This document shows positions 21,346 through 33,800 of a stretch of 64,000 bases of DNA, in pieces. The translations under genes were made by a program, and so were the position numbers. Position 1 is the stretch's first letter. The number at the start of each line of letters is the position of its first letter. A model generated the notes under the pieces. That model had not been told where the DNA came from, searched no databases, and saw only the letters and a program-made list of their open reading frames with translations. The stretch comes from Oxytricha trifallax (taxonomy: Eukaryota > Ciliophora > Spirotrichea > Sporadotrichida > Oxytrichidae), in the NCBI GenBank assembly GCA_000711775.1, contig ARYC01000077.1:1-64000 (forward strand), read 5' to 3'.

Positions 21346-23491
21346 ATGAACCAAAATATTTGCCAAGGAACCTTGGATTTCGAAAATATTGAAAAATCTG
21401 AAAATCTTGGCTATGATTAACAACTATCCTTAATTGAAAATATCGGGTAATGGCCCCCTGGGGGGGGCCGGTAAAATTTTTTTCTCATTCTTATAAAATG
21501 TTCTGAAAATGATTAAAACATCAAAGTAACATATCGTAAAGCATGAATTAGGTCTGAAATGACTTTTCCAATGAATCTAGAGCAACCCATATCAAAGTAA
21601 TATTTCACATTAACATCATAAAATTATTAGATTTTTAATAAAATTAAATTTTTTTTCTAAATATTTTATGATTGATATATTTGCAATTTCACTAATTTTA
21701 TTTCTGAGATAACGATTAACTGTTATAAAATATTTAAAAATAATGATTGAAGTATAATTATCTAATTGGCAACATTACTAAAAAGCTCTTTATACTATAA
21801 TAACAGTTAATCGTTATATCAGAAATAAAATTAGTGAAATTGCAAATATATCAATCATAAAATATTTAGAAAAAAAATTTAATTTTATTAAAAATCTAAT
21901 AATTTTATGATGTTAATGTGAAATATTACTTTGATATGGGTTGCTCTAGATTCATTGGAAAAGTCATTTCAGACCTAATTCATGCTTTACGATATGTTAC
22001 TTTGATGTTTTAATCATTTTCAGAACATTTTATAAGAATGAGAAAAAAAATTTTACCGGCCCCCCCCAGGGGGCCATTACCCAAAATATCTAATACGTCT
22101 CTACAAATAGGGATTAAAATGAGATTCAAACTTCTAATAAAGATAAGGATTCTTAAGATGAAATTCAGAAGTTAGGCAAGCGTCAAAGAGACTTAGAGCC
22201 TAGTAAATCTACCAAACACTAATAAAAGAGACAAAGAAAATCTAAGGCTCAGTTATCCCGAAAAAACACTTCTCAAAATGACGAAAATAGTCAGTCTGTT
22301 GCCCCAACTAATGATGGAGCTGATTCTCTGTCCAAACTTAATTCCTCATCTCATCAGACTTTTAACGAAGTCTCAGACGATGAAGATAGTCGTGAGAGAA
22401 GGTAAGCACCAATCATAAAATGTCTTAATACTTTATGTAGACTTGTTCAAAATCGCAAGAGCGCAATGAAATGCAGAATGAAGAAGAAGAACGAATACGA
22501 AGAAATGAAAACCGAGCTCGATAATCTTAAGGCTTAAGGAGTCGAGTTAAACATTAAGGTAAAAAAAAATATCTTTGAAAGTTCAAGCATCTAAACCTTC
22601 CTATAGTTCAAGAACACCTGCTTAATGTACGAAGATAAAATAAAAGAGAACGAGGAGCTCAAGAAAAAGCTAGATCTTCTCTAAACTTAGCAAACAATGA
22701 TGCTGGCATACGTGTTAAGCTAACAGCAAAACAAAACAGCTCCATCTTCAAGTTCTCCATCTTTAATATCTCAAATTTAAACAGTTAATACTTAATCAGA
22801 TAACTCCACTTCAACTAATGAGTAAACCTCTTCTCTTCCATAGAGTATGCTTAACCTTGAGGCTTTTAACCCTCTTGCTTTCATGCAGCCATAGTTAGCT
22901 TGCCTTTAAAATATGTCGCAAGCATTAAACTAAACTGAGACAAGTTTAGCTTCACTGCTAATGACGTAGTAATAGAAACAGTTGGAACTCGCAAATAATA
23001 CTTCTCAATAAAAAGAAGTTGAAACCAGTTAAGTATCTGCACCAAAGGAGCATGAAGATAGCCAATCTCAACTAATGAAAGACTTTGTTACCCTACAGAG
23101 ACTACATGCTTGCAAAAGTCAAAACATTAATTTTGCCCCTCAGTAGATGATATCATCTTCCCAAGGATTTTCACAATATCAAACAACTGTGAATCCTTAT
23201 AGCGGAATTTTCTAAGCTTCTCCATAAACTAAGCAAGAAAGCGAACAAGACTCTTCACAAAAGGGTGCTACATTATGTAAGCCCCTGGTTAACAAACCCC
23301 TAATCTCCCAACTCCAAGGTCTTCCATTGAACATGTTAGGAGGCATGTCACAGTTCAATCAATCTTAGTTCCAAAATATCTCTATGGGAACTCAAGAATT
23401 GCATATCTTAGAGTAGATGAGAAAATAGCTTATCTTAAACAGCGCCAAGTAAATCCCAACAAACAACATTTACACACAATTCCATTAATGA
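21346..23491 (+). CDS. bZIP transcription factor
   Basis: 470 residues after removing a 646-bp IES and two short introns (1413 nt, a multiple of three). The basic region LVQNRKSAMKCRMKKKN matches the bZIP consensus N-x3-A-x2-C-R and is followed by a heptad-like segment running through MKTELDNLKAQGVELNIKF. The introns are 22402-22440 (39 bp) and 22559-22606 (48 bp), both GT-AG. The first splices precisely inside the ERR-LVQ junction of the basic region, which supports it. The rest is Gln/Ser/Asn-rich (QQQNKTAPSSSSPSL), typical of activation regions. DNA binding as a dimer in the nucleus follows from the fold; targets are unknown. Stop TGA at 23489-23491. Confidence 0.87.
21437..22090. mobile_element. 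Inverted-repeat (MITE-like) element acting as an IES, 8-bp flanking repeat
   Basis: Two nearly perfect arms of about 285 bp (21445 to about 21733 and about 21796 to 22082) surround a ~60-bp loop. The tips read GGGTAATGGCCCCCTGG and its reverse complement. The element is flanked directly by AAAATATC on both sides (21437-21444, 22083-22090). It has no coding capacity. Excision with one copy of the 8-bp repeat restores the bZIP frame (LIENI followed by QYVSTN). An 8-bp target duplication fits hAT- or Merlin-type transposition; which one cannot be decided here. Confidence 0.85.
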
Positions 23492-24613
23492 ATGATGTGT
23501 ACTGGACACTTAAACATGACAAGGAAAGTAATTTCCTTAAATTATGAAACTCACTGAACTTTATTATGCAAAAAAGTTGAAGAATTCTCTCATCACATAA
23601 ATAAGAATAGATGAGACTGCTCTTCTCTTTTTTGAATTGATATGTAAATATTCCGATTGAAACTATCTTAACCTATTAATTAAACATAATATATACCTTA
23701 TTAGATATATTAATTACCTTAAACTTTCGATGACATTTATTTAAACTTCTCTCTTAATTCCCTCTTTAATTGGCTCACTCTATTTCTCATAATTGATAAA
23801 ATTCTTGCAATATAATTTGTAATATTCTATAAGACTTCCGGTATACTTTTTCTTCTATTGATGGTATACTAGATACAAATTTTGCTACTTTTAGTATCTT
23901 AATTTCCAAAGCTAAATATAGCTCAAATAACTCAGATGTGATTATTATGCATAGTGACGTCAATAAATAATTAAGAGTGAAAATAACTAAAAGTTAATTA
24001 GAATAGAGGATTAATAAAATTTAAATTTTACCATAAAACTTAATACTTAAGCCAACAAGTTAATTGATTATAAGCTTAAAAACTAATATAAAATTTTATT
24101 ATATCTTATTTTTAAAAATAATATTGTTTAATTTTATATAAAAATTGTAGTCATATAAAAAATGATTTTATATCTATGATTTTTTACCGAACTGCCATTT
24201 ATCATACAAAAAATTAAGTAATAACTTAAGGAGAAAAAAATACGTTATTTTCTCTATAAATTTAAAGCAATATAATTAATACTTAAACCTATTAAGTTAT
24301 AGTTTTTTAGATTTCATGATAAAGAAAATTTTATGAGAATGTTCATCTAAATACATATAATTAACTATATATGTATTCTACAGGAAATTCATCGCTAACT
24401 TGAACTCAATTAGCTAGATTTCAGCATCTCTATTATTGGTAGTTTTTGTAAATATAAGCATTTAGAAAGTAATGACAAAATTTCATTCAAATATATATTC
24501 AAAAGTTTAAAATCTACACAATCGCAATTAATGGTACTTAATATCTAATTAATTTATATTCACCTCTAATATACAGCAATTGCATATATTACAGACACTA
24601 TTCTATTGTCTAT
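23492..24613. other. Intergenic, no gene seen
   Basis: AT-rich spacer between the bZIP and STN1-like genes; no coding signal found. Confidence 0.55.
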
Positions 24614-24628
24614 TTATATATATTTATA

Positions 24629-24673
<45 letters not shown>

Positions 24674-24690
24674 ATATATATCTTATAAAT
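24614..24690. repeat. AT dinucleotide repeat within a palindrome
   Basis: A long run of alternating A and T is bracketed by TTTATAAGATATAT and its reverse complement, so the block can fold on itself. It lies just upstream of the STN1-like gene. Confidence 0.8.
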
Positions 24691-24765
24691 ATGAGCATGT
24701 ATTTGAATATCTGATATAATTTTTATAAATTAATAATTAAAATCTAATAATTTAAGAGAAATCTG

Positions 24766-27428
24766 ATGGACAACTAAAATTAACAATAAAGCAATTATCA
24801 ACGTGGAGGAGGAAACTACCAAAACAACAATAACAATTATCAGAGAAAGAACTATTACTAGAATAATAACAACAACTACTAGAATAATAACAACAATTAA
24901 AGTAACTATGGCAACAATAATAATTTAAAATTTAATATTTATATATAGATATTGTTGAATTGGATATGATAAAAATTATTAAAATTAATTATAATTAATA
25001 ATAATTAATAATTTTAGATTTAAAGTGTCCAAATTATTATTATTCTGTCAAAATTAAAAAATATCTAAGATATTATGAATAATTTTATTTTTAAATTTTA
25101 CAAAGCTAGAGAAAGTAAATTTTAAATATAAAAATTATTATTTTTTAGATATGGACAGCAATTGCTTTAAATTTAAATCAGTAAAAATAATAAATTTTAC
25201 CTACAATAATTTATTCCGCAATATAAGAAATTAATATATTTATTATTTGAAAAACAGTAACAACTACCAATAAAACAAAGGACAACAGCAAATCTAACAA
25301 ACATCTACTGGGTAGTCGCAACTCAAGAATATTTGCTTTGACTTGAGTGAGATATATTTCCCGCTTTTTATTTTGCAGATGAGGTTCGACATATTCGCAC
25401 TTAGAAATAGGGCTCAGAGATAGAACTATCAGGGACAGTTGGATCAACTGCAAAGTAATAATAATGACAATGCCAATGGTATTGCTAAACATAAATATTA
25501 TTTTTATGTTGTAGTTAATATGATCTATGGCTTTAAGAAAAACTATTGATTTGTATTAATAGAACACAATTTTTGTTAATTCTCATACTTTATTAATTAT
25601 TTGTACAATAACTAGCCAGGTATGCTGAGTGCATACGAAGCAATAGCAGACAGTGACTATGAATTGCTGCAGGAATATCAAAGGCAGTACTATGAGAGCA
25701 TGAACAAGTTTTTCTTTATTCTGAGAGATCAGTTCCTCCTGAACAAAATTCAAATTTGTGGCATCATGGTCTTCATTATCAAGAGAGAAGAGAAGTACAT
25801 CTTTGGAAGTAAGTATCCACATAATTAAGTGTTTTTTATATAGTTGATGACTCCACTGGTGTGATGACATGCGTTCTATGGCTCAATGACAACAAATAAG
25901 GCGGCTAATCTGCGAGAAGAAACCAGGATTTCAGAAATTTGTTTGCTAATATTACTATTGGATCTAGTCTGGCTATTCTTGGCACTATGGAGTATTCACT
26001 TAAAATATATATAAATTTTAAATATTTACTTAATTTATGATGATATGATTACAAAGATAAGATCTAAGTTAATTTTAAACTTCAAAAAAATATTTATTTT
26101 TAATTTATTGATGTAAGAAAGAGTTATATTCAGTTAAAATTAAATTATACATGGAATACCATATTCTAAAATTTTTTTTAATTTATATCATTATTTCATT
26201 TAAGTTTATTAAATTCTTTTAATATTCATTTTTATTAACTTAAATTGTAAATTTAAATATGGATGTATTAATTTTTAATTGAATATAATTGCGTCTTAGT
26301 TTGTAAAAAGATATCAATCATCATAGTTTATTCAATGAAATATAAGAAGTTGTAATATCTAAAGCTTACATTCTTATAAGTTTAATAAAGTTAGAATAAC
26401 ATTTTTGTTAGTGACTTATTATTAGAGAAATTGCAATTAACGTCTCACAAACAATTAATAAAAATATAAACTCATATACTTATTATATCCATTCTTAATA
26501 GTTACTTATGTAATTTTTATAAAAAAAGCTAATTTTCCTATAATTTCTCCCAATTACAATCAAAGTGTACTAAAAAATTATTTTTCCAATTATGATTCCA
26601 AATATTATAAATTTTTTAAGGGTTTTTGAATGTTCATAAGTTGAGACCAGTTATTGACATCAATGAAGAAATGTTGCAGTACTAGCAAACAATCAATGCT
26701 TAAAAATGCTACTTTGAGCCTTTCAAGCCCTTCCAAAGAAGACTTTTCAATTCAAATTGGTAGTAAGAATAGTAAACTATGATGGAATAGTAAAGAATAA
26801 TTTAAGAGTAGAAGTAGTAGGCAGCTAAGGAAATTGGAGATGGTGAAGATTTTCATAAGCATAAGATAAACAGAATTAAGAAAAACATCAATGATTATAT
26901 CTTGAATAACTATCACGATCTTTTCAAGTCAGAGGCTTCGAAAACTAAGGTGAATTAACTTCTCCTAATAAAGTGTCAAACAATCTAATTCTTACCAATC
27001 CTATTCCCTTGGACCACTAGAACATCACAGTGTCAGAGAAGGACTTTCTTGAAAATAAGGAGCTTCTAGGCAAAATAATTGAAGAAATTAAGTTTAGTGA
27101 CTAGCGAGACAAGGACCCAAAGGAGCTTTTGAAGGAATGTCTGGGTGAACTAGAGCAGAAAGGCTTCGTGAATCTTCTAGGCGACACTATGCGCCAATAT
27201 ATTATTCAAATCAAAGAGCAGAAGAATAAGCTAAAATTGTTTATTGAGGGTGAACTGAAGAGGTCAAACGGCATGCCATTCGAAACTATCTACAAAAATG
27301 TGTGCTAGGAGTACAATAGCTTTTATACGAAAGGATTTGTGTTTAAGATTATCGATGAGTTGTTTCAAATGGGATGCATATATGAGAAGAGCAAGTTAAA
27401 CTTTGCATATTTGGATAATCAATTTTGA
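24766..27428 (+). CDS. STN1-like telomere-capping protein (OB fold plus two winged helices)
   Basis: Subunit of the CST complex, which binds telomeric single strands and regulates telomere end replication. The N-terminus is Asn/Gln-rich (MDNQNQQQSNYQRGGG, then Asn runs). The OB fold starts with KIQICGIMVFIIKREEKYIF, continues after an intron (25809-25843, 35 bp, GT-AG) with IDDSTGVMTCVLWLND and ends near IGSSLAILGTM. The C-terminal half (ELLGKIIEEIKF, LGELEQKGFVNL, PFETIYKNV, FVFKIIDELFQMGCIY) looks like the two winged helices of STN1. IES-like gaps lie near 24930-25230, 25500-25610 and 25985-26610. A frame change at about 26935-26955 is unresolved. Stop TGA at 27426-27428. Joining the Asn-rich blocks to this gene is inference. 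Confidence 0.72.
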
Positions 27429-28006
27429 GTTTATTCATATAGTGAAATTTTGGACTGAGATGAAATTAATTTGAGAAATTTACATAAAAAATGAATAGCT
27501 CGTTTAAATGATTAATTTGTTAACATAAATTAAAGTTAATACTTATATTACAATCTTATTCATTATACCCATTTTCAATGATGTCAACAAAATTTTATAG
27601 ACAAGTTTTGCATGTGTTTTAGCACCTCATTAATTTGCAAAATTTTACTTAGTTAACCTGTCAATCAAAACATTTCTAATATTAGGTTAGCTTAGTAAGC
27701 CATCTATTTACTGTTAAATTTACAAGATAGAACTGCTTTCATTTATATTGAATTATTGGCCGATATTTTGGTTATTAACATTAATTTATTTCAGTTTGGA
27801 GTTTTCTTCGAGCAACTAATTTACCTGGAGAGTTTTAAAGGTTAATTCGTCTTGCAAAGTATCAATTATAGTGCACAGCTTTTAAGTTTCATAAAATATC
27901 TACTTTTTAAAATACAGGTAAAAAATCAAATAATTTAAATGCTATAAAGTTAGTCTGGCATCCTTTTGCTATTACTATAAAACAGAGCTTAATTACTTCA
28001 CATTAT
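27429..28006. other. Intergenic, no gene seen
   Basis: AT-rich spacer between the convergent STN1-like and kinesin genes; no coding signal. Confidence 0.5.
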
Positions 28007-30629
28007 TCATGTTTGAGTAGCTATTATTAATTGAAATGGGTTGCTGAGCCAATATGGTTCCGCTGGAAGTTATAGGTAAGTTTTGGTGCATGCCTCCTTC
28101 AATTAAGATTTAGGAGGTTTAGAAGTGTTCGCTATCTTACGGGGTGATTTAATTTAACATGAAACCGTTTTAATACCCTCCAGGTTTTTAAAGTTTAAAT
28201 AAAATTAATAAACGAATTATTGTCTTAATAAAGGTAATTAGCTCAAATAAAATTACTAAAGTTTCATAATAAAAGAAATCAAACCTGAATATCTTTTAAT
28301 AAATATTTTTATGTAATTGGTCAGTGAAATATTGAGATAAAGCAAAAATCATAACTTCATTTTTCAATATATTTTTATTATTCACAATTTTACAGCATTA
28401 CTTGACTTTCTCATAAATTATTGTACCATATTCAGAAAATATTTATAATTTAAGATACTTTCCCCTAATTTGCTATTAATTAAGCAATAAAGTTAATTGG
28501 TTAAGTTTAAGGACTTTGGTTCATAAAAAGCACCATAGGTATTATTATTTCCTTTTCCAGATAACTAGCTTATCATAGGATTGTATGTGTGACTTGGATT
28601 TGGGCTTTAAGATCTTGGTATCTATAATTAATATTAATAAAACGCCAATATTAATATTTTTTAACAAATTTTACTATACTGGCTGTGATGATTAGACAAC
28701 GTTCCATTTCTACTTTACCCATGCTTAAAACCCCAATTATTACTTTAGCTAATTTAAGCATTATCCATGCTTGTATTATGAGTATTATTCGAACTATAAT
28801 TTAAAAACTAATTGTAGCCATTTTTCCCCTGATTATTCTGATATGGACTAGACTAATTAGCATTTTAAATGTTTTAATTGCTTCCTTGATTTGGAATAAG
28901 TTACACAGATGATACCATTGATTGCTACTTTTTTATTTGGTCTCTTAAATTTATAATTTCCTAGCGTAGCTCTTCAGTTTCTTCTTAAAGTTTTGAGTTT
29001 TGCTTCAGCAATACTTTCTCATTAGGTGTTTATTCAACAAATAACATTTTAAATAGATTAATCTAAAAATACATATTTAATATCTATTGGAACTTGGCTG
29101 ATGATCCGGGAGTGAGGGATCTCCCATGTTCATCTATTGATTTATACTCAATTTTTTCATTCATTGTAACAAATGTCCTCACACTCATAGCTCTTGCAGC
29201 AAACAGTAAAGTTGAGAAAGATTCATCATAGTGAATGAGAGAAGGACTGATACATGCGCAAATTGTAGTTTTGCTGTTTCCACCCAGACTCTCAGTCAAT
29301 AGCCTGGTTAATTTACTATCTCTAAAAGGAACATGCATTAAAGATTTTTCTGAAGCTAAAGCTGAAATACAGTTACTTAAAGCAGCAATGGATTTATTAA
29401 TGTTCTTTGCTTCTTATAATCTCATACCTTCTGACCCAGTTTTTGAGAGTCTTTCCGAACCCGCTAAATCAACAATTGTTAGCAATGCTTTCTTAAAGTG
29501 TCTCTTTTTGAATTAGCCTGATTTTTGTCCTTTTTGTGGAGACATTTCATCACTTCTCACCTAATCGTTTTCAGACCCAGTTTCAACCCAGCGCTATTCA
29601 ACGAATATTTACAAAACTGCATGCGATCTGCTAGAGTTCTTATTCATTGCTGTCTGATTTACTGATCTCCGTTTTGCTCCAATTTTGATTAACTAATACA
29701 GCTATTCCTTTGATTTTACATTCACCTGAGTTAAGCCATCTACGAATATCCCCGTCTTTGGATCTTCTCTAAGCTTTAAATTGATTCCTTACCCAGCTTA
29801 ATTTAAATAAAAGCATATAAAAAGTAAAATTTCCAAGAGATGTAGATGAAGAACCTTGCCTAATTGGACTCTATGACATATGTCTTGTATGACTTGAACT
29901 TCCACCAGCAGCACTGCTTAGATTTCCAGTTGAAGATCCTGCACCAGACTGCAACAGTAAATCAGTTATCTGTTCCATATAAATTTCAAGAAAGCTCATA
30001 GTTATTCTGAACTGAGCTTTATTCGGATTTGTTTTGATAAAATCGAATAAATGAGCTACACATCTGGGAACGATACCGCTCTCTTCATGAAGTTCATCGA
30101 TACCTCCTCGATTGACATTTGAATATAAGTGATCAAGTGAAGCTTTACTACCGAAAATAGTATGAGTTTTTCCTGATCCTGTCTGACCATAGGCCATCAC
30201 GACGCCATTGAAACCATTAAGCACATCCTAGACTACAGGATAAGCTATTTACTCATAGGCTTAATATTAGTCAGAAGATTAGTCAAGCACACAATCATAC
30301 TTGAAATGCCTCACATCTTGGTTTGGTCTCACCATTGAGAGTGATTGATTGTCCTAAATAAAACCATATAAACAAAATGCAAATTTAAAGTTTATTGAAA
30401 AAATGAGCTAATTTTAGCTGTCTTATTATATCTAAAATTTCTTACATTGTAAAATTGAATGCATTATTATTTCCCCTTCTTCCCTCCAGACAATTCATCA
30501 TCCAAAAATGGTCTCACTCTTAGCACAACTATTGAATTATAGAACTAGAAGTATTTTACCTCGAAATCTATTAATTTCATCTTGATTAGCATTTTATTAA
30601 GCATTGTTTTATGATGAGGTATCTACCAT
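28007..30629 (-). CDS. Kinesin-like motor protein
   Basis: ATP-driven microtubule motor. The start MVDTSSQNNAQQNANQDEIN is at 30629. A 31-bp GT-AG intron (30529-30559) joins RFR to VVLRVRPFLDDELSGG. The motor head follows: SLSMVRPNQDVRHFKYD, P-loop GQTGSGKTHT, REDPKTGIFVDGL, switch I MNKNSSRSH, switch II LTIVDLAGSERL, and HVPFRDSKLTRLLTESLGG. A short coiled coil (QNSKLQEETEELRQEIINL near 28960-29030) and an Asn/Ser-rich tail come after. The position of the head at the N-terminus suggests a plus-end motor, but the family is not resolved. Further IES gaps lie near 29790-29860, 29060 and 28640-28680. The final block at about 28007-28190 (LPAEPYWLSNPF, TGA at 28007) is assigned to this gene by strand and frame only. 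Confidence 0.85.
30344..30458 (-). other. 110-bp IES in the kinesin gene, pointer TCAAT
   Basis: ATTGA (TCAAT on the coding strand) lies at 30344-30348 and 30454-30458. Excision fuses KQQCIQ to SLSMVRPNQDVRHF in frame. Confidence 0.75.
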
Positions 30630-30805
30630 GTTTTAATTTTGCTTTTCACTTATAAAAATTGTTTTATAAATAAAATTTGAACTTGATAAATTCCATTAAT
30701 GCTTTCCTTGTAAATTTGAGACATTTCGTTTTTACTTGATGAAGATAAGTTACAATTGAAAATTTAAACTACTAACAAATTTAAAATCTGAAATTAATTA
30801 AAAAT

Positions 30806-33800
30806 ATGAATTCTAACATCAACCCGAACCCTAATCTAGAGCTGTCTCTTCTAGAGAATGAAATAGAAAAGATTTCCTCAAGGTATTAGCTATCAAATAG
30901 CTAGCAGCAATTTTCTTTTACTTAAACTCTTTAGCAAAATGGTAGTCTAAGTAATCGGGGAGGTCCAATGTCTCAATAATTGAACTATTAAGATGGTAAG
31001 ATTGAAAACTTTCCAAGACTTTTTATGTTAATTTTCATAATATAGGAAATTAAACCAACCAATAAGAAATGATGCAATAGTAAATGCTGCAAAGTTAAAT
31101 GTACAATTAATAGACTCTGCCTTTGCAGATGCCATAGTAGTCTATGATTTAAACGTACAATTTGAACTAAGGGAATCTATAGGCTCCAACTCTTAAACTA
31201 AATGAGAACAATTATTAAGATGGTTTAATTAATGCTATAAAATCACCATCAGTGCTTACTTTCGGAGGGACAATGATCAATAGTAACAGCAATGGAGATT
31301 ATATTAAATTATTATATTTGTAAGTTTCAAATAGTGCATATAGTCAATCAACAACTACCAGATAATCTTAAAATGTTATACCTGACTTGATTAACCCCCT
31401 TTAAGAGCAAACTTTGAATAAAAGGCCAGATCCCAAAACCTAAGGATTAAAAATAAAATTCATAGCAAGTTACTATTAATCCTTCAAAAATTAACCCAAA
31501 GGACTTAAGCAATGAAGAGCTAGAATACATTATAAAGACTGGCAAGATTCCACCCAGACTAATTTAAGCTTAAAATAGTAATAAATAAGAGTAATAATCA
31601 TAAAAGATAGTGACTCATAAAGAAAACTTACAATAGTATCAAGCTAATGCTAAATTTCAAAACAACAATGCTTTGTAAGGAATACCTCAGCTCATACAAC
31701 CTAATTAAATTGTATTAAGCTAAATTACCAATCAAAATTAAGGCTCTGCAAATATAACCTAGGCATCAACAGTAAATAACAGTTATATGTAATAGCAGAC
31801 ACAAATACCAAACTTTTAATAGAGTTTAAATAATTAAGAAGATAATGTGTTCTTGAAGAATTACAACTCCCCAAGGATTATAAATGATTCACTAATGACT
31901 TAAATTTAGAAGTAGTAGCAATAGATCTAGCATTTATTTATTGTATATTTTGCACTATTTTAAATTTATCTAGCCTCTTTAAACAAAAAGCTTGTTGACA
32001 ACGAATCTCCAGCCCATCCCAAATTTCAATCAGTAAACAGGACCTACAAATTCTTTCCTAAACCATTTAGACAATTCAGCAATTTCAAAGACTCTCGATT
32101 TATCCCAGAACTTTCTAGGTAACATGAACTAACCTTCCATGATAGCCACTAATTAAGCCAATTAAATGAATAAATCTAACGCAGTTAATAGCAACTAAAG
32201 TCAAGCGGCTTCTTAGGCCATGAAAGCTCTTTCAGATAAGGTGAAACAACTGGAGAGTGAAAATTAGTTGCTTAATGATAAGTTAAGTATTACTGAGACT
32301 CAATACTCTGATCATTTATTTATATTATAAACTTAGATTCTTTAATAAAGTAAATATATGCTATATAAGGGCATAAAAACTTACTTATCAGGTTCACCGT
32401 CTGTAATAAAAGCTCAGAGAAGAAATAGAGAAATCTCAGAGAACAGAACTTTAAATGAAGGAAGAATTGCAAATGTTAAAAAGATAAGTAGAAAACGTTG
32501 AGAATGAAAAACTTAGACATCTAGAGGAGAATTCTAGTGAACGGGAGCAGTGGAGAACTCAGCTCAAACAAGTCGAGGAAGAAAATTCTGGGCTTAAAAG
32601 ACAATTAGAGGAAAATTTGGAGAAATATGCTGGCATAGAGGAGACGATTAGAGATATTAGAAGAAGAGAGTAGCATCTCAGGGAAAGATACTATTCTCTT
32701 AAATTAAGACTAATTTAGATAAGCATACTATTTTAAAGATATGAAAGAGAAGTGGACAGCGAGAAGGAAAGAGGCATGTTAATTGAAAAAGATGTTGAGG
32801 ACACAAAGCGCAGATACGAAGATCTAAAATCGAAACTTAAAGAGAAAAACAAAAAACTCGAAGTTGAGAATCAATAACTTAATGAAGAGCTAGACAAAGT
32901 AAAAAGTGAGAAGGAAAGATAGATCAATCATTTACAAAGGGATCTAGAGAGGTGGAAGAGAGAAAGCCAGATGTTAAAGGAAGAAATGAGCATTCTTGGT
33001 GGCAGCGGGGATAAAGAGTAAGAAAAATAAAAAGCTGGAAGTAAGAAAGAGAAAAAGACTAAGTTAGTAAGCAGCGGTATCCTTAGTTAATTTTCAACAA
33101 AATATTTTTAAGGCATCACACCAAAGTCTTCTCAGTATGTGTAAAACAGGAGATGCAAATCACCCTTGAAGTAGAGAAATTTAGAAGATCCAAATAACAT
33201 TCTAATAAGGACCATGAACGTTAACTAAACAATTGATGACTAAATCTTTAAATCTATAGAGTCGAATACAAACACTGATTAAAGTTAACCTTCAGGATAA
33301 GCGACTAAAAGAAGCAAAGCAGCAAAAAAAACAATAGAAAAAAACATTAGAAAAATTTCTGAATCTGTTACCAAACAAACTGCGAAACAATCAAAAATTA
33401 AGAATAAAAAGAGACATAATTCCAATGTACCATCTTAAATAATAAGCAACGCAGCTGACAAAGAAAATTAAAATCACTAGAATCCTAATGTGAGTTCTCA
33501 TTAACAAAAAATTGAAATGCACCAATAAAGAACCAGTTCTGCTTTGAAAAATAGAGTTAGTTCAAGTGAAAGAAAAAGTAGATCAAGATCCTCTCATAAT
33601 CATAATATGCTTTAAAATCATTCCTCAGCTTCCAAGTTAACCAAATCTAAGCTTAAAAATCTCAACAGTTAATTAGATAGTTAAATAAGAAAAAATAGTC
33701 GTGGTAAATCTCCCAATCTTTAAAAGTCAAAGCATAAAGAACGATCATTAAATGGTGTCTAGAGCTAGTCCAATCTAATTTCTATAAACACAAAGAAAGG

